Positions 1 to 6,252 of a stretch of DNA of 6,276 nucleotides are shown in pieces; position 1 is the first letter of the stretch, and each line of letters begins with the position of its first letter. Below the pieces are notes generated by a model. It was not told the DNA's origin and made no database searches. It saw only the letters and a program-made list of their open reading frames with translations. The stretch is taken from NCBI GenBank assembly GCA_030830765.1, contig JAURMJ010000111.1, positions 1-6,276 on the forward strand, read 5' to 3'. This stretch comes from Quisquiliibacterium sp. (GTDB taxonomy: Bacteria > Pseudomonadota > Gammaproteobacteria > Burkholderiales > Burkholderiaceae_E). A program made the translations under genes and the position numbers.

Positions 1-1116
1 ATCGGCCCGGAGCAGCGACTTCTGGCGCAGATCGGCAGGGGATGCAGGGTCGCCATTCAGTACCTGCATCACATCGCGCGCTTCCAGGACCGGACCGATG
101 CCATTGCCAATCGGCTGGCGGCCATCACTGATCACTGCATCAAGCGTCAGGCCAATATGACGTGCAACGTACTGAAACAGCTTCTTCAGACGCTGGGCCT
201 CGCTCATTGAGCGCACCTTGGCCGACGGACCGACAGGAATATCCAGCACCATATGCGTTGACCCGGCAGCCCGCTTCTTGGACAAAATTGAAGCAACCAT
301 CTGACCGGGCGAATCCAGGCGCAACGGGCGCTCAACAGAGATCAGCACATCGTCGGCCGGCGACAAATTGGCCACCGAGCCATGGGCCAGGCAGCCGCGC
401 AGGCCGCGGGCAATCTCAGCCATCCGATCAAAATCGAGCTCGACCTGCGCCAGCACCTCCATCGTGTCGGCAGTGCCAGACGGCGAAGTGATCGCCCGGC
501 TCGACGTCTTTGGAATCAGCATGCCGTGGGCAGCAACGATCGGCACGACCAACATGGATGTGCGATTGCCGGGAATCCCGCCAATGCAGTGTTTGTCGAC
601 AACCGGACTTTCCTTCCAGTCGAGTTTGCGTCCGGACTCGGTCATTGCTTCGGTCAAGAATGCGACTTCGTCCCGGTCGAGCTCAAACTGGGAAGTGGCA
701 ACAACGAACGCAGCCAGTTCAATCTTCGAGTAGCGACGCGAAGCAATATCGTTGACGATCAGCTGCCACGCATCCTTCTCCAGACGCTCACCGGCGATCT
801 TGCGATGCAGACATTGCAGCGAAACCGCAGGCTCGGCATGCGAAATCGCGATACTCATCCCGTCCGGTGCCCCGAGCTGCTCATGGGCCTGTTCGGATAA
901 TCCGACCTCACCCGGAGCAACGATGCGATCGTCGTCCACCACATTGATGACGGCAACGATCGAACGGCCATTACCGTCGACCGACAGATCCACCTTGGCC
1001 AGCGCCTGAAAGCCTTCAGCCCGCACGATCGCGCAATCACGATGCAGGTAGGCCACGTTTTCTCGGTAGGTATCGATGCCGACCCGGCGGGCGGCCAATC
1101 TGGGAGCGCTATTCAC
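1..1116 (-). CDS. Putative thymidine phosphorylase, archaeal/proteobacterial type (C-terminus off the left edge)
   Basis: Reading the minus strand gives 372 open codons with no stop before the window edge. The family is the long (about 500-residue) putative thymidine phosphorylase group related to archaeal AMP phosphorylase, which splits a nucleoside or nucleotide with phosphate to give base and ribose-1-phosphate-type sugar in salvage; I cannot tell which substrate is used. Visible features are an N-terminal extra domain (about residues 1-95, including [16 protein letters not shown]) that classical DeoA lacks, the phosphate/nucleoside-binding [10 protein letters not shown] (175-184), [15 protein letters not shown] (203-217), LSPADD (251-256), [12 protein letters not shown] (277-288) and the [18 protein letters not shown] stretch (331-348). 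The GTG start at 1116 is the first usable start after an in-frame TGA about 12 codons upstream, and a weak GAAGAG site lies 5 bases before it. About 130 C-terminal residues are probably missing. It is transcribed divergently from the thioesterase gene. CLAHGS (242-247) differs from the CLAWGG I remember for relatives. Confidence 0.93.
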   Translation of the reverse strand, partial: MNSAPRLAARRVGIDTYRENVAYLHRDCAIVRAEGFQALAKVDLSVDGNGRSIVAVINVVDDDRIVAPGEVGLSEQAHEQLGAPDGMSIAISHAEPAVSLQCLHRKIAGERLEKDAWQLIVNDIASRRYSKIELAAFVVATSQFELDRDEVAFLTEAMTESGRKLDWKESPVVDKHCIGGIPGNRTSMLVVPIVAAHGMLIPKTSSRAITSPSGTADTMEVLAQVELDFDRMAEIARGLRGCLAHGSVANLSPADDVLISVERPLRLDSPGQMVASILSKKRAAGSTHMVLDIPVGPSAKVRSMSEAQRLKKLFQYVARHIGLTLDAVISDGRQPIGNGIGPVLEARDVMQVLNGDPASPADLRQKSLLRAD

Positions 1117-1155
1117 AATGACTCTTCTGCAGTGATCGATCGAAAGGTGTCAGAC

Positions 1156-1161
1156 CATAAT
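1156..1161 (+). promoter_or_regulatory. Possible -10 box (CATAAT) for the thioesterase gene
   Basis: CATAAT differs from the sigma-70 consensus TATAAT at one base and lies in the 94-base divergent intergenic region. A -10 here would put the transcript start near 1168, giving a leader of about 43 bases before the ATG at 1211. I see no good -35 hexamer at 16-18 bases upstream. The opposite strand reads TATTAT at almost the same place (1157-1162), so the AT-rich patch could instead serve the phosphorylase gene. This is a weak call from pattern alone. Confidence 0.25.
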
Positions 1162-1210
1162 AGCGACTTTGATCCGCTCAAGCGCTCCCTGCCACGCCTC
1201 GCTGACTCTG

Positions 1211-2014
1211 ATGACCACACTGACCCAATTCGCTGACCTGATTGCCTCGCGACAAATTTCCGGACAGACCGTCCGGTTTCAAATCCCCGACGATTGGCAG
1301 CAAGGAGTCACCGCCTATGGTGGACTGGTCGCTGCAATCGGTGCCTGTGCCATCCGGGATGTGTTGGGCGAAGAACGTGCTTTGCGCGCGCTGCAAGTGA
1401 ACTTCGTCGGTTCGGTACCGGCCGGCCCGGCTGCGGTGCAGGTTACGACGCTGCGGTCAGGAAAATCGGTCACCCAGGCTCAGGCAATCGTCAGTGCCAA
1501 CGGGGAGACGGCCTGTGTGATCAGCGCCGTGCTGGCCCTTTCCCGGGAAAACTCGCTGGCCGCCTTTGCGCTGACGCAGCCATCCACGCGTCCGGCTGAG
1601 GCGCTGGATGATCTGCCTTTCATACCGGGAAGAACACCCGCCTTTTTTCAACATTTCCGCTCGCGCTGGGCTGAGGGGGATCCGCCCGCGAGCGCAGGAT
1701 CAACCTTGCATAGCCGGATCTGGATGCAGTTGAACAGCAACCCCGTCAACAGTGAACTGTTGTGCATCCTGTTCGCCGATGCAATGCCCTCACCCATCAT
1801 GTCGACCGCCAGGTCGAAAGTCTTCGGGGCATCGCTGGCCTGGACCCTTGAGTTCCTGCCCCCAAGCCAGCAGGTGCAGCGGCCAGACTGGTGGCGGGCT
1901 GATACCGAGTTGACCGGGCATGGTCAGGGGTATGCAAACCAGGTGACGACGCTTTGGACCCCGCAGGGACTGCCTGCGGCCCGAAGCCAGCAGGTCGTCG
2001 CGATCTACGCCTGA
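1211..2014 (+). CDS. TesB-like (double hotdog) acyl-CoA thioesterase family protein
   Basis: The 267-residue product looks like the acyl-CoA thioesterase II-like family, cytosolic enzymes that hydrolyse acyl-CoA to free acid and CoA. Two hotdog halves are visible. The N-terminal one carries DDWQQGVTAYGG (27-38), LRALQVNFVGSVPAGPAAV (58-76) and the strand pattern RSGKSVTQAQAIV (82-94). The C-terminal one runs from about 168 to 267 and contains FADAMPSP (188-195), SLAWTLEFL (208-216), GYANQVTTLW (240-249) and SQQVVAIYA. D190, T212 and Q260 or Q261 are candidates for the Asp-Thr-Gln active-site set known in TesB. I chose the ATG at 1211 because family similarity begins there; an in-frame TTG at 1169 would add 14 residues that do not look like the family. 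No clear Shine-Dalgarno site precedes either start. It is a single gene, divergent from the phosphorylase and convergent with the protease gene. The acyl substrate is unknown. Confidence 0.87.
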   Translation: MTTLTQFADLIASRQISGQTVRFQIPDDWQQGVTAYGGLVAAIGACAIRDVLGEERALRALQVNFVGSVPAGPAAVQVTTLRSGKSVTQAQAIVSANGETACVISAVLALSRENSLAAFALTQPSTRPAEALDDLPFIPGRTPAFFQHFRSRWAEGDPPASAGSTLHSRIWMQLNSNPVNSELLCILFADAMPSPIMSTARSKVFGASLAWTLEFLPPSQQVQRPDWWRADTELTGHGQGYANQVTTLWTPQGLPAARSQQVVAIYA

Positions 2015-2033
2015 ACACTGCTGCACACCGCAG

Positions 2034-2097
2034 GCACCCGAGCCCAGCACCCGAGCCCAGCACCCGAGCCCAGCACACGCACCCAGCACACGCGCCA
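2034..2097. repeat. 13-bp tandem repeat, about 5 copies, with G-quadruplex pattern on the minus strand
   Basis: The unit GCACCCGAGCCCA occurs three times without change (2034-2046, 2047-2059, 2060-2072). A diverged 13-base copy (2073-2085) and a diverged 12-base copy (2086-2097) follow. The array starts 20 bases after the thioesterase stop and ends about 80 bases beyond the protease stop on the other strand, so it sits wholly in the convergent intergenic region. On the minus strand the exact copies give six GGG runs (2071-2037) with loops of 3, 4, 3, 4 and 3 bases, which meets the usual G3+N1-7 quadruplex rule. A 13-base period is not a multiple of three, which argues against a coding repeat. 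Confidence 0.9.
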
Positions 2098-2178
2098 TCC
2101 GAGCTCAGAGCGTCCGAAATCAATCAGGACATCAATCTGCGAATGGACTTGCTTCTGCAGAACTTTCTTGCTGACGCT

Positions 2179-2823
2179 TTACAGAAACCAGTCGACGACT
2201 GCGATGCCCAGGCGATAGAACGGCGACAGAAAGAACCACAGCGTGTTTGTTGCCATCAGCCCAAGAATGATGAACAGGCCGTAACGCTCCAGCCGGGCGA
2301 ACTGCCAGGCCAGACGGTACGGCAGCAGCCCGACCATGATCCGGCCACCATCCAGCGGTGGCACCGGCAGCAGGTTCAGTGCCATCAGGCCGATGTTCAC
2401 GAAGATGCCGGCCTTGGCCATCTCCAGGAAGAAGGTTTCACGGACATCAAATTCAAACAGCAGTTTGAGCAGCAGGGCCCAGCCAATCGCCATCACCAGA
2501 TTTGAACCCGGTCCCGCGGCAGCGACCCAGATCATGTCGCGCTTGGGATTGCGCAGGCGCGAAAAATCCACCGGGACCGGCTTGGCCCAGCCGAACAGAA
2601 AGCCGCTGCCCCCGATCGAGGACAGCAGCAGGATCATCAGCGGCACGAGCACCGTCCCGACCGGATCAATATGACGCAGCGGATTGAGCGTGATGCGTCC
2701 GGCCTGATGGGCCGTCGGGTCGCCGAACATCCTGGCCACATAGCCGTGCGCAGCCTCATGCAGCGTAATCGCCAGCAGGACCGGGAACGCGTAGACGGTG
2801 ATCGCCTGGATGACCTTTTCCAT
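2179..2823 (-). CDS. Site-2 protease family (M50) intramembrane zinc metalloprotease
   Basis: This 214-residue membrane protein is of the compact M50 group (Rv1592/YwhC-like), which lacks a PDZ domain. Such proteases cut substrates within or next to the membrane; the substrate here is unknown. The zinc-site HExxH is HEAAH at 22-26, inside the first hydrophobic segment (about 7-28). The third zinc ligand lies in NLLPVPPLDGGR (150-161), where Asp158 is expected to bind zinc. AAAGPGSN (101-108) is another family hallmark at the start of a membrane segment (about 97-122). Further hydrophobic segments lie at about 56-72, 136-153 and 181-200. All catalytic residues are present and the length is usual. 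The ATG at 2823 follows the stop of the upstream enolase-superfamily gene after one base (TGAGATG). No strong Shine-Dalgarno site is visible, so translation probably depends on reinitiation or coupling. It is the second gene of that pair and ends in TAA. Confidence 0.94.
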   Translation of the reverse strand: MEKVIQAITVYAFPVLLAITLHEAAHGYVARMFGDPTAHQAGRITLNPLRHIDPVGTVLVPLMILLLSSIGGSGFLFGWAKPVPVDFSRLRNPKRDMIWVAAAGPGSNLVMAIGWALLLKLLFEFDVRETFFLEMAKAGIFVNIGLMALNLLPVPPLDGGRIMVGLLPYRLAWQFARLERYGLFIILGLMATNTLWFFLSPFYRLGIAVVDWFL

Positions 2824-2824
2824 C

Positions 2825-3994
2825 TCAGAACTTCACGACATAGCCGGGACCATCGATCGCCGGAAATTGCTCGAAGATCTTCTCATCGACCTGCAGGCCG
2901 ATGCCAGGTTCATCGGGCGGCTCCACACATCCGTCAGCCCCGATCTCGAAGGCCGTCCCGAACATGTCGCGCAGCGGATTGAACTTCGAGACGCAGGCCT
3001 CAAAGTAGCCGCCATTGTCCACGGCGGCCAGAAAGTGAATCGAGACCGCATGATTGAGCCCGGTGGCTGAGCTGTGCGGATGCACAGGCAGCCCCCAGGC
3101 CGAGGCTATCGCTGCAATCCGCATGCCTTCGGTGATCCCTCCGGTCTTGGACAGATCCGGTTGCAGAATCTGCACGCAACGCTCCTCGATCAGACGCGCG
3201 AAGTCATAGCGCGTGTAGTGGTTCTCACCGGCTGCGATCGGCAGGACTGATGAAATGCCAGCCGCCACCCGATAAGCACCCCAGTCATTGCAGCCAAAAG
3301 GTTCTTCGAGCCAGGCAACTCGTGCTTCAGCCAGCGCCGGAATCACGCGCCGCGCATCGGCCAGCGTGTAATTGGTGTTTGCGTCGGTCAGGATTTCGAT
3401 GTCATTGCCCAGACCCGCGCGGACGGCCTGGACACGGGCCACGTCATCACGCGCGTTGTCCCCAAGGCGAAGCTTGACAGCGCGATAACCACGTTCGACA
3501 TATTCGCGCGCTTCATCCACCAGACTGGCCGGCTCTTGGAACCCCAGAGAGATGCCGCCTGCATAGGCCGGAACGCGACGCCTGCTGCCGCCGAGCAGAC
3601 GGTACAGCGGCATCCCGGCCAGCTTGCCGCGGATATCCCACAGCGCCATATCGATGCCTGACAGAGCCAGTGCGGCCCCGGCGCCCAGACCGTGGCTGGA
3701 CAACTGCATCCGGTTGACCCGTGCCCAGACGCCGACAACATCGCAGGCATCCATGTCGCGGATCATCGGCGCAAGCGTGTTGTTCACAAGACTGACGACA
3801 GCCCCCGGACTGCGTCCCGGGTGGGCTTCGCCGTAGCCGATTACGCCCTGATCGGTTTCGATGCGCACGATGATCGTGTCGCGCTTGGTGGTCGCACCGA
3901 CACCGAGCCGGACCGTCTTGCCTTCAGGCAGACGATAGGAAAGCGGGATGGCGGTGACCTTGGTAATCCTGGCGGAGTCTGCTCGTGTGTTCAT
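2825..3994 (-). CDS. Mandelate racemase/muconate lactonizing enzyme family protein (enolase superfamily)
   Basis: The product is a 389-residue cytosolic enzyme of the mandelate racemase group, whose members abstract the proton alpha to a carboxylate with Mg2+ and then racemise or dehydrate, often on sugar acids. The following numbering counts from the alternative GTG at 4033; subtract 13 for the ATG. The N-terminal capping domain covers about 20-145 and the barrel follows. Aligning to mandelate racemase by eye, the Mg2+ ligands are D217, E243 and E270. The His-Asp dyad is D293 (QPDLSKTGG) and H320 (VHPHS), with exactly the 27-residue spacing of the reference enzyme, and E345 (YFEA) matches its Glu317. 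The base motif is K187-L-R189, so Arg replaces the second Lys of KxK. Dehydratase of an acid sugar is a reasonable guess, but the substrate is not readable. I prefer the ATG at 3994 because family similarity starts just after it; no clear Shine-Dalgarno site supports either start. It is the first gene of a pair with the M50 protease. Confidence 0.92.
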   Translation of the reverse strand: MNTRADSARITKVTAIPLSYRLPEGKTVRLGVGATTKRDTIIVRIETDQGVIGYGEAHPGRSPGAVVSLVNNTLAPMIRDMDACDVVGVWARVNRMQLSSHGLGAGAALALSGIDMALWDIRGKLAGMPLYRLLGGSRRRVPAYAGGISLGFQEPASLVDEAREYVERGYRAVKLRLGDNARDDVARVQAVRAGLGNDIEILTDANTNYTLADARRVIPALAEARVAWLEEPFGCNDWGAYRVAAGISSVLPIAAGENHYTRYDFARLIEERCVQILQPDLSKTGGITEGMRIAAIASAWGLPVHPHSSATGLNHAVSIHFLAAVDNGGYFEACVSKFNPLRDMFGTAFEIGADGCVEPPDEPGIGLQVDEKIFEQFPAIDGPGYVVKF

Positions 3995-4061
3995 GGCGTA
4001 TACCCGGTTCAAGCTGCTGTGATTGACTGCCACTGCATGCTACACGTGTCGTCCCAATGTG

Positions 4062-4067
4062 TATGAT
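4062..4067 (+). promoter_or_regulatory. Possible -10 box (TATGAT) for the membrane protein/oxidoreductase pair
   Basis: TATGAT differs from TATAAT at one position and lies 45 bases before the ATG at 4113, in the divergent region between two opposed genes. The hexamer 17 bases upstream (GCTACA, 4039-4044) matches TTGACA in only three positions. The palindrome ACACGTGT (4042-4049) overlaps that -35 area and could be an operator, but this is only a position argument. Confidence 0.3.
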
Positions 4068-4100
4068 CGAAATGTCCTGTCGACCCAGGAACAATGCCAC

Positions 4101-4106
4101 GGAGGG
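4101..4106 (+). promoter_or_regulatory. Ribosome binding site GGAGGG that fixes the start at 4113
   Basis: A near-perfect Shine-Dalgarno sequence lies 6 bases before the ATG at 4113. The reading frame is open back to 4023, with other possible starts, but this site decides for 4113. It is the strongest ribosome site in the window. Confidence 0.8.
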
Positions 4107-4112
4107 AAATGC

Positions 4113-4520
4113 ATGCCGATCGATGATCCACGAATCAGATACCAGGGCCCGATGGCAGGTAACGGGCTGCTGGGACGGATCATCGGGGCGGCAATCGGGG
4201 CGATCGTCCTGGTCGCCTCGCTGTTGTTCTCGGTTGTGATCTTTTCGGTGCTGCTTGGTGTCGCAGTTCTGGTCGGCACCTGGCTCTGGTGGAAGACCCG
4301 GGATGTGCGTCGTCAGTTGCGTGAACAGATGCAACAGATGAATGCGCAGATGCAGCAGCAGGCGCGCCAAGGTCCTTACGGGGATGGCACCGCAGATCGT
4401 GGCGCCGACCCAGGCAGAGGGGACGCACACGGGCGAGCCGGTGCGTCCTCCAATCGGGATCATGCGGTGCTGGATGGAGATTTCATCCGCGAGACGCAGG
4501 ATCGCGAATCAAAGCATTGA
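4113..4520 (+). CDS. Small membrane protein of unknown function with cytoplasmic coiled-coil tail
   Basis: I do not recognise a named function for this 135-residue protein. After a short polar N-terminus, residues 24-60 form one long hydrophobic stretch rich in Ala, Val, Leu and Gly and ending in WLWWK. At about 37 residues it is long enough for a tight two-pass hairpin or one long helix. Positive residues follow directly (KTRDVRRQLR, 61-70), which suggests the tail is cytoplasmic. Residues 66-85 are Gln- and Met-rich with heptad-like spacing (REQMQQMNAQMQQQ), a probable short coiled coil. Residues 87-115 are a low-complexity Gly/Asp/Arg linker. The end carries VLDGDFIRE (119-127), which resembles the 'ldGeyxvv' ending I recall from other short proteobacterial membrane proteins. 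The strong ribosome site and the 15-base distance to the oxidoreductase gene suggest an operon. Any link between the two functions is unknown. Confidence 0.85.
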   Translation: MPIDDPRIRYQGPMAGNGLLGRIIGAAIGAIVLVASLLFSVVIFSVLLGVAVLVGTWLWWKTRDVRRQLREQMQQMNAQMQQQARQGPYGDGTADRGADPGRGDAHGRAGASSNRDHAVLDGDFIRETQDRESKH

Positions 4521-4535
4521 TTCAGGAGTTCGCAA

Positions 4536-5558
4536 ATGAGTGCCTCGTCTCGAATCAACCGCCAGGTGGTTCTGAAAGCTCGTCCGCAGGGGATACCTCA
4601 GGCTGAACATTTCGAGCTCATTGAGACGGCTGCGCCTGAACCAGCAGAGGGCCAGATCCTGGTGCGTAATGAATTCCTGTCCGTTGAGCCGGCCATGCGC
4701 GGATGGGTCAATGCCGCTGCCAACTACTCGGAACCCGTTCCGATCGGTGGGGTCATGCGATCACTGGCCGCGGGCCAGGTCATCGCATCGCGCCATCCCG
4801 ACTATCGAGCCGGTGATGCGGTCTGCGGCTGGTTTGGCTGGCAGGATTACGCCGCGGTGCCGGTCTCGGCCGTGGATACCCGCATCACCGATGACCGGAT
4901 CCGCCTGTCAGCCTGGTTGGGTGTCCTCGGACTGAACGGGTTGACCGCCTACTTCGGACTGCTGGATGTCGGGCAACCGAAGCCTGGCGAAACCGTGCTT
5001 GTCTCAACTGCCGCCGGGTCGGTCGGATCCTGCGTCGGACAGATCGCAAAACTGATGGGCTGCCGCGCGGTGGGCATTGCCGGCGGTCCAGTCAAGACCG
5101 CGCAATGTACCGATGCCTTCGGATTTGATGCAGCAATCGATTACAAAGCCGGCAATCTGGAGGCCGCGCTGGATGCCGCCTGTCCGGAAGGCATCGACGT
5201 TTACTTCGACAACACCTCGGGCGCGATCAGCGATGCGGTTCTGAGCCGGCTGCGCGTCGGCGCGCGCGTCGTGATCTGCGGCACGGCGTCGATCGGCAAC
5301 TGGGACCCGTTCCCGCAGGGCCCTCGCGTTGAGCGACATCTGCTGGTCAAGCGGGCCAGGATGCAAGGGTTCATCGTGCTGGACTACCAGGCGCGTTACC
5401 CGCAGGCCCGGGCAGCGTTGAGCCACTGGGTGCACGAAGGCTGGATTCGTCATCAGGAGGACATTCTCGAAGGTCTGGAGTCCGCACCGGATGCAATCGC
5501 GGGCTTGTACCGGGGAGAGAACCTGGGCAAGCGGCTGATTCGCGTGCATCAGGACTGA
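4536..5558 (+). CDS. Zinc-independent MDR NADP-dependent oxidoreductase (leukotriene B4 dehydrogenase/CurA-like)
   Basis: This 340-residue cytosolic enzyme belongs to the medium-chain dehydrogenase/reductase branch that uses NADPH to reduce the C=C bond of alpha,beta-unsaturated ketones or aldehydes (prostaglandin reductase, YfmJ and CurA relatives). The N-terminal catalytic fold includes FLSVEPAMRGWV (47-58) and PIGGVMRS (69-76). The Rossmann part has the nucleotide loop STAAGSVGS (157-165), then GIAGGPVK (180-187), where Lys187 fits the residue that contacts the NADPH 2'-phosphate. FGFDAAIDYK (195-204) and VYFDNTSG (222-229) follow. The end has MQGFIVLDY (276-284) and GLYRGENLGKRLIRV (323-337), both typical. 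No structural or catalytic zinc ligands are seen, as expected for this branch. The ATG at 4536 has AGGAG 7 bases upstream (4524-4528) and starts 15 bases after the preceding stop, so it is probably co-transcribed with the small membrane protein. The natural substrate is unknown. Confidence 0.95.
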   Translation: MSASSRINRQVVLKARPQGIPQAEHFELIETAAPEPAEGQILVRNEFLSVEPAMRGWVNAAANYSEPVPIGGVMRSLAAGQVIASRHPDYRAGDAVCGWFGWQDYAAVPVSAVDTRITDDRIRLSAWLGVLGLNGLTAYFGLLDVGQPKPGETVLVSTAAGSVGSCVGQIAKLMGCRAVGIAGGPVKTAQCTDAFGFDAAIDYKAGNLEAALDAACPEGIDVYFDNTSGAISDAVLSRLRVGARVVICGTASIGNWDPFPQGPRVERHLLVKRARMQGFIVLDYQARYPQARAALSHWVHEGWIRHQEDILEGLESAPDAIAGLYRGENLGKRLIRVHQD

Positions 5559-5650
5559 TCGGACGGTATGACGAGCCTTTAGCTAAGCAGCAGATCCGCA
5601 ACGGTTCAAGCTTGCGCCCGCCTGCGCCTTACCGACCATCACTCAAACGC

Positions 5651-5684
5651 TGTCGACCTTCACGCTTCAGGTCGGCGCACCGAC
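5651..5684 (+). other. Overlapping inverted repeats in the leader of the CMD-like gene
   Basis: Two hairpins share bases just upstream of the ribosome site at 5694. Hairpin A pairs 5651-5659 with 5669-5677 (core CGACCT/AGGTCG, nine pairs including two G-U) around a 9-base loop. Hairpin B pairs GTCGG (5671-5675) with CCGAC (5680-5684) around a 4-base loop, CGCA. Because 5671-5675 takes part in both, only one can form at a time. CCGACC at 5632-5637 could also pair with GGTCGG at 5670-5675. No run of T follows, so it is not a standard terminator. Whether it regulates anything is not shown. Confidence 0.45.
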
Positions 5685-5693
5685 AACATCAAC

Positions 5694-5698
5694 AGGAG
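5694..5698 (+). promoter_or_regulatory. Ribosome binding site AGGAG that fixes a TTG start at 5705
   Basis: AGGAG is followed by a 6-base spacer (AACGTT) and then TTG. The next in-frame ATG (5720) would be 21 bases away, too far, and the in-frame starts upstream would place this site inside the gene. Confidence 0.8.
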
Positions 5699-5704
5699 AA
5701 CGTT

Positions 5705-6232
5705 TTGGCACGAATTCCGATGCAACCCGACAGCCCGGCCGACCCGCAGCTTGCCGCCATGTTTGAGGAAGTGCGAGCACGAGGCATTGAGATCCCGAAT
5801 CTTTACCGGATCCTCGGAAATTCTCCGCAAATGCTGCGTGCCTGGCTCGATTTTGCCTGGCCCTTGCGCTTGAATGCGAGCACGCCACGGTCAATCCGCG
5901 AACTGCTGATCCTGCGCGGTGCGCAGGTGTCACAGACTGAATACGAGTGGGTTCATCATGTGCCGATGGCACTGACCGCCGGCGTCTCGCAGCAACAGAT
6001 CGACGCGCTGGCCGAATGGAAAACGTCATCGCTGTTCAGCGACCGCGAACGGGCGGTGCTGCGCATCGCCGATGAAGTCACTGCCGGGCCGGCAGCCAGC
6101 GAAGAGGCCGTTCAGGCGCTGAAGCAACATTTCGATGAAGCAGCAGTCGTTGAACTCGTGCTGACGGCCAGCTTTTACGTTTGCGTCAGCCGTGTGCTCC
6201 GATCGATGGCGATCGAACTGGAGGCGCACTGA
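5705..6232 (+). CDS. Carboxymuconolactone decarboxylase (CMD/AhpD-like) family protein, TTG start
   Basis: The 175-residue product fits the single-domain, all-helical CMD/AhpD-like fold, which forms oligomers. The initiator TTG gives an N-terminus of (M)ARIPM, matching the 'MARIP' opening I know from relatives, and the AGGAG site supports it. Helical core motifs are IPNLYRILGNSPQMLRAWLDF (30-50), RSIRELLILRGAQ (62-74), EYEWVHHVPMALTAGVS (79-95) and FSDRERAVLRIADEVT (111-126). The EYEWxHH segment stands where AhpD proteins have the redox CxxC. No CxxC is present, and the one cysteine is near the C-terminus (160), so thiol peroxidase activity like that of AhpD is unlikely. Relatives with EYEW include proteins annotated as 4-carboxymuconolactone decarboxylase, but no other protocatechuate-pathway gene is visible here, so that function should not be assumed. 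The gene lies 146 bases after the oxidoreductase stop and may share its transcript or have its own promoter. Confidence 0.9.
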   Translation: MARIPMQPDSPADPQLAAMFEEVRARGIEIPNLYRILGNSPQMLRAWLDFAWPLRLNASTPRSIRELLILRGAQVSQTEYEWVHHVPMALTAGVSQQQIDALAEWKTSSLFSDRERAVLRIADEVTAGPAASEEAVQALKQHFDEAAVVELVLTASFYVCVSRVLRSMAIELEAH

Positions 6233-6252
6233 TCCGAGCTGACCATCGGAAA

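Noticed and set aside
162..1009. Several plus-strand open frames across the first kilobase
   Set aside because: The minus strand carries a continuous, well-recognised phosphorylase here, which is missed as a complete frame only because it runs off the left edge.
2034..2097. CRISPR array
   Set aside because: The units are 13 bases and directly adjacent with no spacers, so this is a simple tandem repeat.
2153..2162. Palindrome TTCTGCAGAA near the end of the protease gene as a terminator
   Set aside because: It has no loop, so it cannot form a hairpin of useful length in RNA, and no T run follows on either strand.
1954..2505. Plus-strand open frame running from the thioesterase end through the repeat and against the protease gene
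   Set aside because: Its protein is low-complexity Pro/His/Gln-rich and lies opposite a well-supported M50 protease gene; the 13-bp repeat would not even keep the same residues in each copy.
3924..4463. Minus-strand open frame of 179 codons
   Set aside because: It overlaps the start of the enolase-superfamily gene and lies opposite the small membrane protein gene; composition is Arg/Pro/His-rich with no family resemblance. It is a shadow frame.
5004..5549. Minus-strand open frame of 181 codons inside the oxidoreductase gene
   Set aside because: It is antisense to a strongly recognised MDR enzyme and shows no domain motifs; such frames are usual in GC-rich DNA.
5705..6232. Functional alkyl hydroperoxidase D or true 4-carboxymuconolactone decarboxylase
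   Set aside because: The CxxC pair needed for AhpD chemistry is absent, and no protocatechuate-pathway neighbours are present, so only the family name is justified.
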